DNA from: Haliclystus octoradiatus
Lineage: Eukaryota; Cnidaria; Staurozoa; Stauromedusae; Haliclystidae
NCBI GenBank assembly: GCA_916610825.1
Contig: OU744453.1
Coordinates: forward strand, 9,275,845-9,339,844
Reading direction: 5' to 3'
DNA length: 64,000 nucleotides
The position numbers were made by a program, and so were the translations under genes. Of the stretch, positions 49,601 through 59,582 are shown piece by piece; within the stretch, counting starts at the first letter, position 1, and every line of letters starts with the position of its first letter. Below the pieces are notes generated by a model. It saw only the letters and a program-made list of their open reading frames with translations. It was not told the DNA's origin and ran no database searches.

Positions 49601-52600
49601 TTGTTTTTCTGGCATACTGTTACTTTATTGTTTAGTTCAAAGGATTGTTTTCTTTTTTCACTGAGCCTAGTTCACTTCTATAATCTGTCAAAATCACAGT
49701 GCAAACCATACATTAAAATGCATCACTTTGAAACACAAATTTACAGTATAGGTTCTCATCCAATAGACTTTCAAATGTCACAGTAATATTTCTGAGATTG
49801 TTACCTTCATAGACATAAAAAATTATGCAATAATATCTTACCGATATTTAAATATATTTTTTGAAATTTTTGAGCGTTTTCCCGTTGACTTTGTGTAATT
49901 TAGAGGGGCGTTAAGCGCCCATTTCCCAATATTTTTTGAACACAAATTTTGAACGTATGGTTTTCTCACCCAATAGAACAATAAAATGGAGAATGCAATT
50001 CAACTTTAAAACTTTCTGAGCGGTTCATGAAGTTCAGTCCAGGAACCCTTAAGTAGTGGAAGATAAATTACCAGTTTTTTCATGAACTCTACATGAACTA
50101 TAATTCATGAACCGGATATCAATAAACTACTACTGTCCATATATCTAGAAAATACTTAAGTCCTTAAACTAACTCAGTAAATAAATCAATATATGTATAA
50201 TAAAGAAAAAGTTTATTTATATATGTATATGAACGGTATTGTTATTAGTTACAAATTTTATATATAATGTATGCATGCCTAGGTTTGCCTTTCTCTTTCA
50301 AGTTGATATGGACATAGGTATTACCTGCACACTGAATAGTAATGGGCGATTGATGTTGACCGTTTGAAGTGTCTTGTTATAATTCAAAACCGTACAGAAG
50401 GCGATTACAGTTTCTGCTGTCTAAATTGTAAGAAGCAATCAAAATGAAATGTTTGTAATTTAAGTCAACACCAGGCAGTCTCTGATTCAGTAGTGGACAT
50501 AATTTTGTGTACACAAAGGAATTACTGTCAACCAAAGAAAAGCATCAAAAAATAAGTCTGTATCTTTACTTTAATACAACACAGACGTAGTATTTGGTTT
50601 AAAAAATTATCGCCTGCTCGATATCTAAGATCATTTACAAATTGGGTCCATCCTACAACTTTCTAGTGTACAGGCTCTACAGTAAGAACTACCAGTGATA
50701 GACCACCCAGCAATAGTAAATAGTAGTTTGAAATGGTCTTGAATTTTTTAAATGATTCAAACTGTAAGTGGGGTATTTGGGGCTAGCACATATACCTATA
50801 AATTGTACCACGCATGTATGTGTGCCATTTGTACGGTGTAATCCATTGAAATTACATTGTTGAATATCTCATAGACCTCATTTGTAGATATTCTTTGTAT
50901 ACGGACTCAATGTTGGAGTTAACTTTAGATTGCCTATGTTTTGCTATTTAATACAATCCTACAATTGTGTTCCCTTGAGACCCACTTTTACACGTTTTTG
51001 TAACATATTCTCTGGATATATTGAAAATAAACATTGCACACCAATCAGGATACAATTGGGACAAAAATATTGTATCCAGCGTATAGATAGAAGGACAATG
51101 ATCAACTAATGCTTTGAAAATATTTTAGTTACATGTTGATGTAATCATATTCTAGAGAAGTCATCTGTCAGTTATCTTCAAAGAAAGCTAAATAGATGAT
51201 AGCATTTTAGCTTTTTACATTTCTTTAAAAGTATCTAAATTGAATTGTGTTACTTATCTGTGGCTTCATTCACTGAACAAAGACAATAAAGCCCAATTCG
51301 CTATAAACATGTTAATTGTGATCTTCATTGTAGAGCGGGAGAACAATAACTAGAATATCCCCAGCAAAAACATTTCAGGAGTTCATGTACGGCTCACGAA
51401 CAGTTCATGAATAGTTCATGAACAGATAATGAGCATTTAGGGCCATTTAACGTTCATGAATTGTTCATAAACTGCTCATGAATTCCTAAACTGTTCATAA
51501 ACTGTTCATGAACTCCTGAACTTTTTTTTTTGCAGGGGATAACGTCATTTTAGTGACTTTCTAGATTTTTTTTCTAGAAATAAACCAGCACTCCTTGGTA
51601 ACGATATTCCTTGGTGTATTCAATAGCGTGGCAGTCAGCTAGCATGCAGCATTCTTACTATTAGAATTACAACCAAAGGTTGAGTCACTAATTAGGATTA
51701 TAACTATGCAATTCCTGAACTATGGGCATAGAAATACAATCCATACAGTCCGCAATTCACTAACCAAATCGCATGAATTGAGGCCTATAGTAGATAATGT
51801 TTCATTGACTTGCAAGACATTAGCTAATGCCAATCCTCCTTTATTGCCAATCTTGTTGCCATCAAAGCTAAAAATTTTCAAAGTTTCATTCATCTAATAA
51901 GGAAACAAAGTATACAATTATGTATGAAATGGACATCACTTAATATCCCCCATGTGGTATGAAGTGATGTGGGGTAATTTGAGGGAGTGAAAATACTTGA
52001 ATTGTATGTGGAATCCCCTGCAAAAACAGTTCAGGAGTTCATGAACAGTTCATGAACATTAAATTGCCCAAACTTTTCATAAACTGTTCATGAACTGTTC
52101 ATGAACTGCCTGTGGGGTTCATGAAATTTGGAGTCATTTAACGTTCATGAACTGTTTATGCACTGTTCATGAAGTCCTTCACTGTTTTCGCAGGGGATGG
52201 AATATTGCTACATTGATATATTGATTAATTAATCGAGAAGTAAACTGGGATGAAAAAGAGCAAATCTGTAAGTGATATTGACTGTATAAAATAAAGTACG
52301 AACGATTTCATTGTGGAACGATCTTCCTAATAATGTAGTGATTTGTGGAAATATCACAAATTTTAAATCAGAACTGAATAAATTTGACCTAAGTCAATAC
52401 TGTAGATTTTACTAACATTCCTTCTTTAATTTAATTTAATTTATTTTATCAATTTAGCAAACTTCTTAAAAATTCATAAAAATACATATTTATACAAATG
52501 ATTACAAATAGATTAAACTACCTGTATTTACTATTTAGCTATTAAATTTTTCAAATTATTCAGCGGCACACATAAGTGGATGTACATCCTTGTGTGCTTG

Positions 52601-55600
52601 TGTCATATTTGACAAAAAATACATACATATATACTTAACTAATAATGAAGAAGGAGGTATGAATTACAGCCTGATAATTGCACGATCTCGGCATGAATAA
52701 AATGAAAAATCAAGTCGAGTTGCCTCTTCAAGTGATTTTCGCCTTTTCAGTGTTCTGACAGCCACGCAAGTGCAATTATTAAGCTGTAATACATAGCTCC
52801 CTGTTTATTATTTCTTTTATGACATGATAGTTAACAATATTAGTATTTTTTGATATATTTTTCTTCATAAATGTGCTGCTTGATTCTTCTAAGCTTCGTT
52901 CGAATCGATAATTCATAGACAAAGATTTAAATCGATAATTTATAGCTTTGTTTGAAATGATAATTCATAGGTATTTTTATGAATCGAATCGAATATTGTT
53001 TGATTTTATCACTCCGTTGCTTTGCTATTGATTATTTCTATTGTTTTTTCAAGCCATGTAATTATAGCTTGAGATATGTAGGAGATTAAATAACGACACA
53101 ATCCATATAATTTTGATACTCTTTATTTTGATAATGGCAGGCCGTGTCTGCTGACATTACAGGGAGAGATGCTAAGGGCTGCTATGGCCGTTAGTCAGAG
53201 ATCTTTGATACAGCAGACACGACAGTAAGATAGTAAGAGGCAAAAGAGAGCGTTTACGTGGTACAGTTTACACACATATAGATTTACCAGAAATGATTAA
53301 CAATAGACAAATATACGATGACGTGAATACAATATAAAACCACTACAGATTTCAATTATAGTTGAGCAGTCATAGCTGAGAGCACATTAGAACTACAACT
53401 CATGATGACCCAATAGAAACAGGTTTTACCCTCAATGGTTGCCTTGTCGATCCAAGTGATATAACCCTATTCAAAAGATGGATCAGTGATGACTCAGTTA
53501 ACTGAAAGTTTGTTAACATTTCAGTATTTCATTAAAAATTTTAAAAGTTTTTCATTAACCTTTTTGATGAACATTTTAAAGACAGTTCATCATCACTTTA
53601 TGCAAATTTCATGAACATTTCATTAGCAATTAATTGAAAATCAATGGACTTGAATGAAATGTTTTCATGAACTTTCCGTCAACAGCTCATAAATTATTCA
53701 TGGACTTGGAATTAAAAATTTCATAAAAGTTGTCATTTCCCATCCACAAGTTAATTTCTTGTAGGAAATCATACCTGTATCCCTTTCGAAATTTCCATTC
53801 CCCCTTGTGGTCCAATTTCATTGTAGCTGATATCAAGTGTATTCAAAACAAGAGTATCCTGAAAAAAAAGTTATCTGTTGAAATATGGTGTTTGTGTGCA
53901 TGACTATTTCACTGATAGCAAATCTAAGATAAATTATAGTCCAAAAAAAGTCCAGGAGTCCATGAACAATTCATTAACATTAAATGGTCTCAATTTTTAT
54001 GAACAGTTCATGAACGTTAAATCATCCCAATTTTCATGAACTGTTCATGAACATTAAATCGTCCCAATTTTCATGAACTGTTCATGAACCCTCACAGACA
54101 GTTTATAAACAGTTCATGAAAATTTTGGGCCTTTTAACGACTCCCGAACTGTTTTTTGCATGGGTTCTGGTTGGTTAAGGGGTTTGCAAGTTTGAGGAAA
54201 TCGGTGCTAAAGGTAAAAACTTTTGTGAAATTGCACTGCAGTGCAAATTGTAAAATCGTAAAACACAACAGAAAACAGAGTTTGAAAAAGACCCATGCGA
54301 AAACAGTTTAGGAGTTCATGAAAAAGTTGAATGGCCCCAAATTTTCATAAACTGTTCATGAACTGCCTGTGAGGGAAGTTCAGGAAAATTGGAGCCGTGT
54401 AACGTTCATGAACTGTTATTGAACTGTTTGTGAACTGTTTTCTGCAAGAGGTGTTCTACACATCCCACTGTCACCCCTGCGAAAACAGTTCAGGAGTTCA
54501 TGAACAGTTCATGAACAGTTCATGAACGTTAAATGGCCCCAAATTTTTATGAACTGTTCATGAACTGTTCATGAACAGTTCATGAACAGTTCATGAACAG
54601 TTCAGGAAAATTGGAGCCATTTAACTTTCATGAACTGTTCATGAACTGTTCATAAACTCCTGAACTGTTTTTCACAGGGGCATGTTCTATGCTGAAATAA
54701 TTTGATTTAAGATTTCAGTAATCAACTGGGTGGATAAAGGAACACAGAATTGAATAAACGAAGTGTCTATTTGACCGGCAGTCGCAGCCATTATGGATTC
54801 AACTGCGCGTGCGCCGACAGTCAATGACGTCATTCATTCGATCACGTGTTTCACTCGTCCCAGTATTAGGGTTAGGTTTAGGGTCCGATCACGTGATCCA
54901 CCCGTTTAGGGTTAGGGTCAAGTCACGTGATAACCACTTGTTCGAGTATAACTTCATTTCTGTTTCATAAGCTCCCGTCGGTTGGCTTAGCTCATTCGGA
55001 TTGAGTCTGGCTAGAGTGCAGGGTATGCTGGTTCGAGTCCTGGTCGAGACGAATTTTTAAACTATTTTCATTATTTATATCCCGAAATGTTTATAAGTTA
55101 CTGCTCGTAAATTATACGCATGCGTTCGTATCCATAATGGCTGCGACTGCCGGTCAAATTAGAAATAGTCACAGCGAATATCGAACATAGATAGTGTGAC
55201 GTATATATCTTTGCGCATGCGCTGATGACTGCCGGTCAAATAGCCTTGGCGCTAAATGACCGGCTGCCGGTCAAATAGTCACAGCATTGAATAAATTATG
55301 TACATTTTGTATTTTTTTCACCCAGAATTGATTGAATTTCTATGAGTTAATGAACTTTTTTTATGTCAATTCATTAACTACTGTATTCCTGAAAAGTTCA
55401 TAAAAAATTCATCAAAATTGGGCTATTTAACGTTAACAAGCAGTTCATGAACCATTCATTAACTTATGAATCATCTTTCATACGGGAATGGTTTGAATTT
55501 ATTTTTTTAATCAATCTGATATACAGTTTATTTGATATATTGTTCTATATTTCTATTGTTCTTATTCATCGACCACTCCTTGATAGTGACCATAATCAGA

Positions 55601-58532
55601 GGGTCCCTTGAGTGGCCGTCTACGAGGAGTTTTACATTATAAATTTTGTGTTTCCCAAAACTCTTTCTCTGTTTTTTAAATTGTCAGCTCACCACTAGTA
55701 AGTCTTTCAAATGACCAGCACCTTCATCACCAATGCAATTATAACTCAAGTCCAATCCAACAATGAATGTGTTTTCCCGTAGTGTTTTATATAATATAAA
55801 CATATCCTGGGAAGGGAAAAGAAGTAACACTGTAAAATTGAGATTTGAAGAGTTCACTCAGGCAAAAATCAGTGGACTCATATTGTAGAAGTCAATTTTA
55901 CCTTATGTCGGTCACGCTTGTGCGCACGCGCCGAACAAGGTTGACATCTGATAATCTATTACATAGCACGTGTAAACTAGTTGTAGAGAGGAGGTTGATT
56001 TGACCAGCAGCTATCAGCATGGTATGTAAATATATAAATAAATTGTTTGTCATTATCATTTATCATTATCTTTATCATTATCATCCGTTGTTACTAACTT
56101 ACTTAGTTTAAATATTAATTAATCCATTTATCATTCTATTACCTTTTAGTTTTAAACGCCATTACCATTATCATTGAAACATTGAAAATCATTAACTACT
56201 TAATGAAACAAAAAAGGAGAAATTGGTGTAGCAAATTGTGTCAAATATCTGTCTCCCATCATCTATCTTATCCTGTTTAGTCCTGTCTCTTGTATCTGTC
56301 AGATAAAGTCTACAACTCCCTGTGTAAATTTTAAATCAAATATTTTGGCGGGTACCCATATTGATAATTAACTAAATGTAGAGAAAGGAACCAAAATATG
56401 GATGTAATCACATCTCTATCAATTCGAGCAATGCAATAATTTAAAAACAATATATTCATTCCAAGATATTCATTGAACATAGTCTATGTCTGCATGAAAA
56501 TGATTCCCTGGGAGGATGTCATCCAAGGGAAAAATGTGTATAGTTCTATGCAATCTTTATCCCAAGTGCATCAATCCTTCACCAGTAGCCCTTTTAATAT
56601 CAGTGCAGATGTTCATGAACGTTAACTGGCCTTAAATGTTCATGAACTGTTCATAAACTGACCTTGAAGGTTCATAAAAATTGGGGCAATTTAATGTTCA
56701 TGAACTGTTTATTGACTGTTCATGAACTCATGAACTGTTTTTCGCAGGCGTACCTGCACAAGTATGTGCTCAGTTCATATAAAGTCTTTGTGAATCTTCA
56801 AGATGGTCAGTGAGTTTTTGAGTCAGTGAGTCAGGTGGAAAATCAGTGAGTTTTTTTTCAGGGGTTTCAAAACTTACTATACTAAGATAATAAGATACTA
56901 GCTTACAATGAAAAGAGACTTACTTGATCCTGCAACCTTTGTCTGTACATGTCGTTGCTATCATTGCGTTTGTTACCATTTAAGGAAAGACAGCATTCAA
57001 TTTTTGGATCACTTTGAATGAAAAAGGAAGAATAAGGTTATTATTCTTTTGAATAATAGATACATACTACATTCCTGTGATGGACAATAACAATATCAGA
57101 TTGTTAACAAAAAATGAACTTTAACGAAGTTCAGCTTCGGTCAACCTCCTCTACAGTTGACTTACCAAATGTCGCGAAGACTTCGCCAATATACTCAGTC
57201 ACTGATTCTATTTAAATTTGAACTCTTTTAATCCGATAGCTATAGAATATTAATGAATATTGAAAAAATATTTTTCAAAGCAGTTATTGATTCTGAGAAA
57301 ATTATATTGAATATTGAAAAGTTTGAGTATTTATGTCATAATAATAAAGATTATAGATGCTTTAAATCATCAATATCTATGTCATTTCTTATTGGACCAA
57401 CTGCAAACTTTTACCAATCAATCTTTTCAGTTGATATACGTCAAAATCAACAATAATTTATTTAAAATTTTTATTTCACTACAAACCCCTATTAAAATCA
57501 AACTAAAAAAGCAAGAAAAAGCCTAAATTTCATCTGAAATACTTGCTGTCATCTATTTACATATGTGATTCTAAACTCAAATCATCCAAAAGTACCACAA
57601 TTATTTTCCCTATAAAAATCACTTGCAGTATTGGAGTTTGAACAAAATACATTAAGTAATAGAGGTTGTTTCATTTTGTAAATATCTGATTCATTCAAAT
57701 TGTGGAAATTGCTATACAGCAGTACTACTATACTAGTACCTATAATAACTTCTATAAGCACAATAGATATTCTTTAAATTGACAATACACTGCAAGAAAA
57801 CAGTTTTTTTACAGAGGGATGTTGACTAGGAAGTCCTACAAGTGATAAGGTGCTCAAATGTTCAAAAGTTTCCAACAAACTGTAGTGATTTATCAAAAAG
57901 CTACTACACAATCCTGGAATAAAGCAGAATTATAGCGCATCTTAGGCTACCATTCAGTAGCGTCTGCTTGCAACATTATTACAATTTGTAACTCCTAGTT
58001 TTATATTATTCGAGGAACCTCCTGAAAATTATCAATGATGAATGAGGCGTGCTCATTAAATATTAAATTAATAATACACCAAAATAAAATAAATACCACT
58101 TCACTTATCAGACCAGTGTATTAATGTGATCGTAACACCGTGGGCCATTAGAATTACTGTGTCCGTCTAGAAGCATTCTAGAAGCAATTTGACATTTTAC
58201 TGGATGTCACACAGTTACAAGATCATACGGTGCTAATACTAATCGGTTTTACATTCCTTCGAAATGTTGCTGCCTTCGGGTAGAACATACCACTACTCCT
58301 ATAGAAGCCACAGACTGCATAATTTGTAGGTTGTGTGATTAAGTTATCTTTCAAATCTATGATAAGTCCGGCTGCCAGCATGAAGTACATATTTAAAAGT
58401 AGTTTTCTTAACTCACAAGCAGTTTTCTTCATGTAATTGCTCAAGCAGATAAATAATTTCCAGGTTAGTTGGGAGCTTTTCTGACTTGCAAATGCTCACA
58501 TAACACTCCTGTGTTGTTTTTGCATCAGACAT
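43679..58532 (-). CDS. LRRC34: LRRC34-like leucine-rich repeat protein (11 coding exons, 395 aa)
   Basis: Exons in transcript order: 58532-58417, 57011-56924, 55806-55693, 53858-53775, 51893-51765, 50420-50325, 49429-49394 (36 nt), 47865-47747, 46258-46103, 44996-44870, 43801-43679. All are GT-AG and phases close over 1188 nt. The protein is a string of ribonuclease-inhibitor-type LRRs of about 28 residues, e.g. LDLSYNCIGDEGA (86-98), LDISYNEIGPQGG (114-126), LDLTCNKISRDGA, LNLSANRIEDDGA and LVLCSNSIGGNGL. LRRC34 identity rests on the motif ININRP (here VNINRPLLFSVQEE), the IFVWGNQF block and the closing DVQVYTVDGNANLAYV, which I recall from vertebrate LRRC34. There is no signal peptide or TM segment, so it is probably intracellular; the vertebrate protein is linked to germ and stem cells. 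The C-terminus stops soon after the YTVDG block and lacks the vertebrate HYYW tail. Convergent with PEX14. Confidence 0.92.
43950..44067 (+). mobile_element. LINE C-terminal fragment (LRRC34-like last intron)
   Basis: A plus frame reads HNINTHNNGYSVVLPKIKTE then FGRNGFYYSGAKLFNS and a stop. This is the usual C-terminal block of non-LTR RT ORFs, lying antisense to the host gene. Confidence 0.75.
44653..44760 (-). other. Possible alternative exon, uncertain
   Basis: An open minus-strand segment with an AG before it and a GTAAGG donor (44653) lies in the last intron of the LRRC34-like gene. Direct joining of the exons ending at 44870 and starting at 43801 already gives the family sequence (VCE/AFKFLQ), so this would only be an alternative exon. 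Confidence 0.2.
45083..45603 (+). mobile_element. LINE RT C-terminal remnant (LRRC34-like intron 9)
   Basis: Reads NIGMWFDDVLSMEKQVRGIC then HAFITSRIDNCNTLLSG, a stop, and (frame kept) RKYDHIMHIFIDLHWLTI ... FKILVITYNSLNGIAQIYL. This is the standard post-RT region of CR1/Rex-type LINEs. One in-frame stop at about 45368 and the lack of upstream RT make it inactive. It is antisense to the host gene and abuts a half foldback at 45625. Confidence 0.85.
45625..45700. mobile_element. Half GTTCATGAAC foldback element
   Basis: CATGAAAATTTGGGCCATTT ... AACTGTTCATGAACTG ... CTCCTGAACTGTTTTCGCGG GGG is one arm of the family. Confidence 0.7.
46259..46884. other. LRRC34-like intron 8, first part
   Basis: No repeat ends or coding similarity recognised. 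Confidence 0.35.
46885..47069. mobile_element. TA-type MITE (185 bp)
   Basis: CAGTGTAACCTGCTTATGTGC ends mirrored by CTCTTAAGCGGGTTACACTG, TA on both sides (46883-46884, 47070-47071). The ends share CAGTnnAACC with the other MITEs, but the interior is different, so it is a separate subfamily. Confidence 0.75.
47072..47746. other. LRRC34-like intron 8, second part
   Basis: The minus frame 47101-47349 (lysine- and leucine-rich, 82 codons) has the texture of a LINE linker region but no diagnostic motif; left unassigned. Confidence 0.35.
48509..48580. mobile_element. Truncated TA-type MITE end
   Basis: TA then CAGTCAAACCTGTTATAACGGTCACC and GACCACTTGTCCATGGTGGTC, the left end of the 16490/61235 family; no right end found. 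Confidence 0.6.
48748..48963. mobile_element. GTTCATGAAC foldback element, complete (216 bp)
   Basis: CCCCTGTGAAAACAGTTCAGG at the left and TCCTGAACATTTTTCACAGGGG at the right. Inner pair GTTAAATGGCACCAGATTTTC / AAAATTGGGGCCATTTAA. The centre is six consecutive CAGTTCATGAA(C/T) units in tandem, the longest run in the window. Confidence 0.85.
49076..49172 (+). mobile_element. LINE 3' tail fragment
   Basis: ATTCTGCAAAACATGCCAAT ... CAATAAATTGATTCATTCAT resembles 23831-23940. Confidence 0.35.
49430..50324. other. LRRC34-like intron 6 with a diverged foldback (50017-50112)
   Basis: The diverged piece has GGTTCATGAAGTTCAGTCC ... TTTTTTCATGAACTCTACAT GAACT. The remainder shows nothing recognisable. 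Confidence 0.4.
50421..51358. other. LRRC34-like intron 5, first part
   Basis: AT-rich sequence, no feature recognised. Confidence 0.35.
51359..51538. mobile_element. GTTCATGAAC foldback element, complete (180 bp)
   Basis: CCCCAGCAAAAACATTTCAGG at the left, CCTGAACTTTTTTTTTTGCAG GGG at the right, with a single GGGCCATTTAACGTTCATG inner arm and several imperfect palindromes. Confidence 0.8.
52015..52196. mobile_element. GTTCATGAAC foldback element, complete (182 bp)
   Basis: CCCCTGCAAAAACAGTTCAGG and CCTTCACTGTTTTCGCAGGGG termini, inner ACATTAAATTGCCCAAAC / TTTGGAGTCATTTAACG pair, perfect GTTCATGAAC units on both arms. Confidence 0.85.
52296..52450 (+). mobile_element. LINE C-terminus and 3' tail
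   Basis: The frame from 52296 reads VRTISLWNDLPNNVVICGNI then FKSELNKFDL and a stop at 52413-52415; a (ATTTA)n-like tail follows. Same family texture as 21463-21652 but opposite orientation and antisense to the host gene. Confidence 0.75.
52654..52800. repeat. ~147-bp foldback
   Basis: GGTATGAATTACAGCCTGAT AATTGCAC at the left mirrors GTGCAATTATTAAGCTGTAA TACATAGCTCC at the right. Confidence 0.55.
52801..53140. other. LRRC34-like intron 4 portion
   Basis: Degenerate GATTCATAG... repeats of TCGAATCGATAATTCATAG (about 52893-52990, roughly three units); otherwise nothing. Confidence 0.4.
53141..53224. mobile_element. ~84-bp foldback, CGTGTCTGCTG ends
   Basis: GGCCGTGTCTGCTG at the left, CAGCAGACACGAC at the right. 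The interior TAAGGGCTGCTATGGCCGTTAG is shared with 16200-16235. Confidence 0.6.
53509..53745. mobile_element. Very diverged GTTCATGAAC foldback
   Basis: Repeated TTCATTAA/TTCATGAA words (e.g. GTTTTCATGAACTTTCCGTC) in the layout of the family, with no recognisable termini. Confidence 0.35.
53941..54164. mobile_element. GTTCATGAAC foldback element
   Basis: Left tip decayed (AAAAAAAGTCCAGGAGTCCATG), two tandem GTTCATGAACRTTAAATCRTC blocks, right tip CTCCCGAACTGTTTTTTGCATGGG. Confidence 0.7.
54291..54449. mobile_element. GTTCATGAAC foldback element
   Basis: ACCCATGCGAAAACAGTTTAGG at the left, TTTGTGAACTGTTTTCTGCA at the right, inner TGGCCCCAAATTTTC / AAAATTGGAGCCGTG pair. Confidence 0.75.
54474..54680. 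mobile_element. GTTCATGAAC foldback element, best-preserved copy (207 bp)
   Basis: CCCCTGCGAAAACAGTTCAG at the left and CTGAACTGTTTTTCACAGGG G at the right. Inner arms are GTTAAATGGCCCCAAATTTT and AAATTGGAGCCATTTAAC. Between and outside them lie about eight perfect GTTCATGAAC palindromes, mostly spaced by two bases. It has no coding potential. Confidence 0.9.
54769..55159. mobile_element. 391-bp TIR element with internal tRNA-like promoter
   Basis: Perfect 29-bp terminal inverted repeats, beginning ATTTGACCGGCAGTCGCAGC, close the element. Inside are CACGTG E-boxes, GGGTTAGGGT telomere-like words (about 54865-54920) and a tRNA-like block. That block has an A-box match TGGCTTAGCTCATTCGG (54983-54999) and a perfect B-box GGTTCGAGTCC (55030-55040). 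The core also occurs at 29213-29475 without the terminal repeats. More CCGGTCAAATAG words follow at 55230 and 55266. Confidence 0.75.
54972..55053 (+). ncRNA. tRNA-like sequence (SINE-type pol III promoter), not a functional tRNA
   Basis: A and B boxes are present with a 30-base gap, but the T-stem does not pair (GCTGG opposite CCTGG) and the acceptor arms match poorly. It looks like the head of a SINE derived from a tRNA rather than a tRNA gene. Confidence 0.5.
55345..55490. mobile_element. Diverged GTTCATGAAC foldback
   Basis: GTTCATAAAAAATTCATC, AAAATTGGGCTATTTAACGTT and GCAGTTCATGAACC remain, but the tips are gone. Confidence 0.5.
55807..56605. other. LRRC34-like intron 2, first part
   Basis: ATTATCATT-rich low complexity at about 56050-56190; no gene or repeat ends recognised. 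Confidence 0.4.
56606..56750. mobile_element. GTTCATGAAC foldback element (LRRC34-like intron 2)
   Basis: GATGTTCATGAACGTTAACTGGCC on one side, TTGGGGCAATTTAATGTTCA TGAAC and AACTGTTTTTCGCAGG on the other; left tip lost. Confidence 0.7.
57012..58416. other. LRRC34-like intron 1
   Basis: The plus frames 57253-57526 and minus frame 58223-58444 extend the host exon or are chance. No repeat ends recognised. Confidence 0.4.
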
Positions 58533-59387
58533 GTTGAGTTAACTTTGCATTTCGATAGATTAAGGATGTGTTTTTAAATCTGCAGATGTGCAGGATGGAT
58601 ATTGGATCATGGAATATCATAAAATTTTCATGGAATCAGCAGCCATTTTGATCAAAGCGTCCTGTGTTTCTATGGGAACAGGCAATATCCATTCGTTGAT
58701 TGCTGGCTGTCAAAATTTTTGGAGGGAAATTCCACATTTTAACTTTTCAGGGGGTAAATGTTCTGCCATTATCATTTTTCGATTATTTTTTAAGTGCCAA
58801 TAAATTTCATTTGTCCCACGAGTGTCGTGTGTCACAGACAATATTCTTGAACAAAACGATGTGTTACTGGTTTCGTTGGAGGAATTGTTGCGAAATAGAA
58901 TAAGTATAGCTTCTCTAGAATTTGAAATCTCTGGAATTGGAGTTCTGCAGCACATTCAACAATATACAAATACTTCAGTATAAGTTTTCTATACACTGCT
59001 TGCTTTCCATCGCAATTTGCATGTCTGTGTGTCAGAAGTCTAGCTGAAACATCGCCTTCATTTTCGCTTTGCTTTGGATTCTGGCAGTTACAAACATGGA
59101 GCTACTGACGAACAATTGTTTACTGATAATAAAATGTGGTAAAGTCGGTAAAATGATTTTCAACAAAGATTTGAGAAAATTACCACAGCACAAGAGCAAT
59201 ATGAAAAGCCGGATGTCCTGTAGTTTGTCAACATGTTCAATTTTATTTGATATGTTGGCAAACAGTGGCGATTTTGAAACGGTCCGAACGGAGAAATTGT
59301 TATTTGCCCGTTCTGTGGTTGTCTAAGTACAAAGCAAGCAACTATGTGTTAGCAAAACAATTATTATCAATCTTTATTCTGATTCAT
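58533..59387. other. 5' flank of LRRC34-like gene
   Basis: Plus-strand frames at 58588-58803 and 59069-59326 are longer than average for this window but show no domain. They may belong to the transposase remnant just downstream. Confidence 0.35.
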
Positions 59388-59582
59388 TACATCGAGGTCA
59401 AGTGCAATTTGTCAAAAGACCCGGCAGATTTATTTTTTGGTCATCTTCGCTGGCTGTGTGTGGGTCATCTACAGAACAGTTGGAATAACATTCTTAAATT
59501 TGATAAAATGGAAAGGCTACTTTTGCCTCAGTGGTTGACTTCGTTATTATTGATGATATGGATACTGGCGATGACAAGGTGA
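59388..59582 (+). pseudogene. P-element/THAP9-like transposase C-terminal remnant (tentative)
   Basis: A short frame contains LSKDPADLFFGHLRWLCV, resembling the LNQDPLExFFGxIRxRCG signature of P-element and THAP9-type transposases. The surrounding frame is not conserved in my memory of the family and the upstream catalytic part is not recognisable. Call is tentative. Confidence 0.4.

Noticed and set aside
54865-54920. GGGTTAGGGT words suggesting an internal telomere
   Set aside because: Only two or three imperfect units per block, repeated in a dispersed element (also near 29260); part of the element, not a telomere scar.
54972-55053. Functional tRNA gene
   Set aside because: A and B boxes are good, but the T-stem and acceptor stem do not pair and it is embedded in a TIR element.
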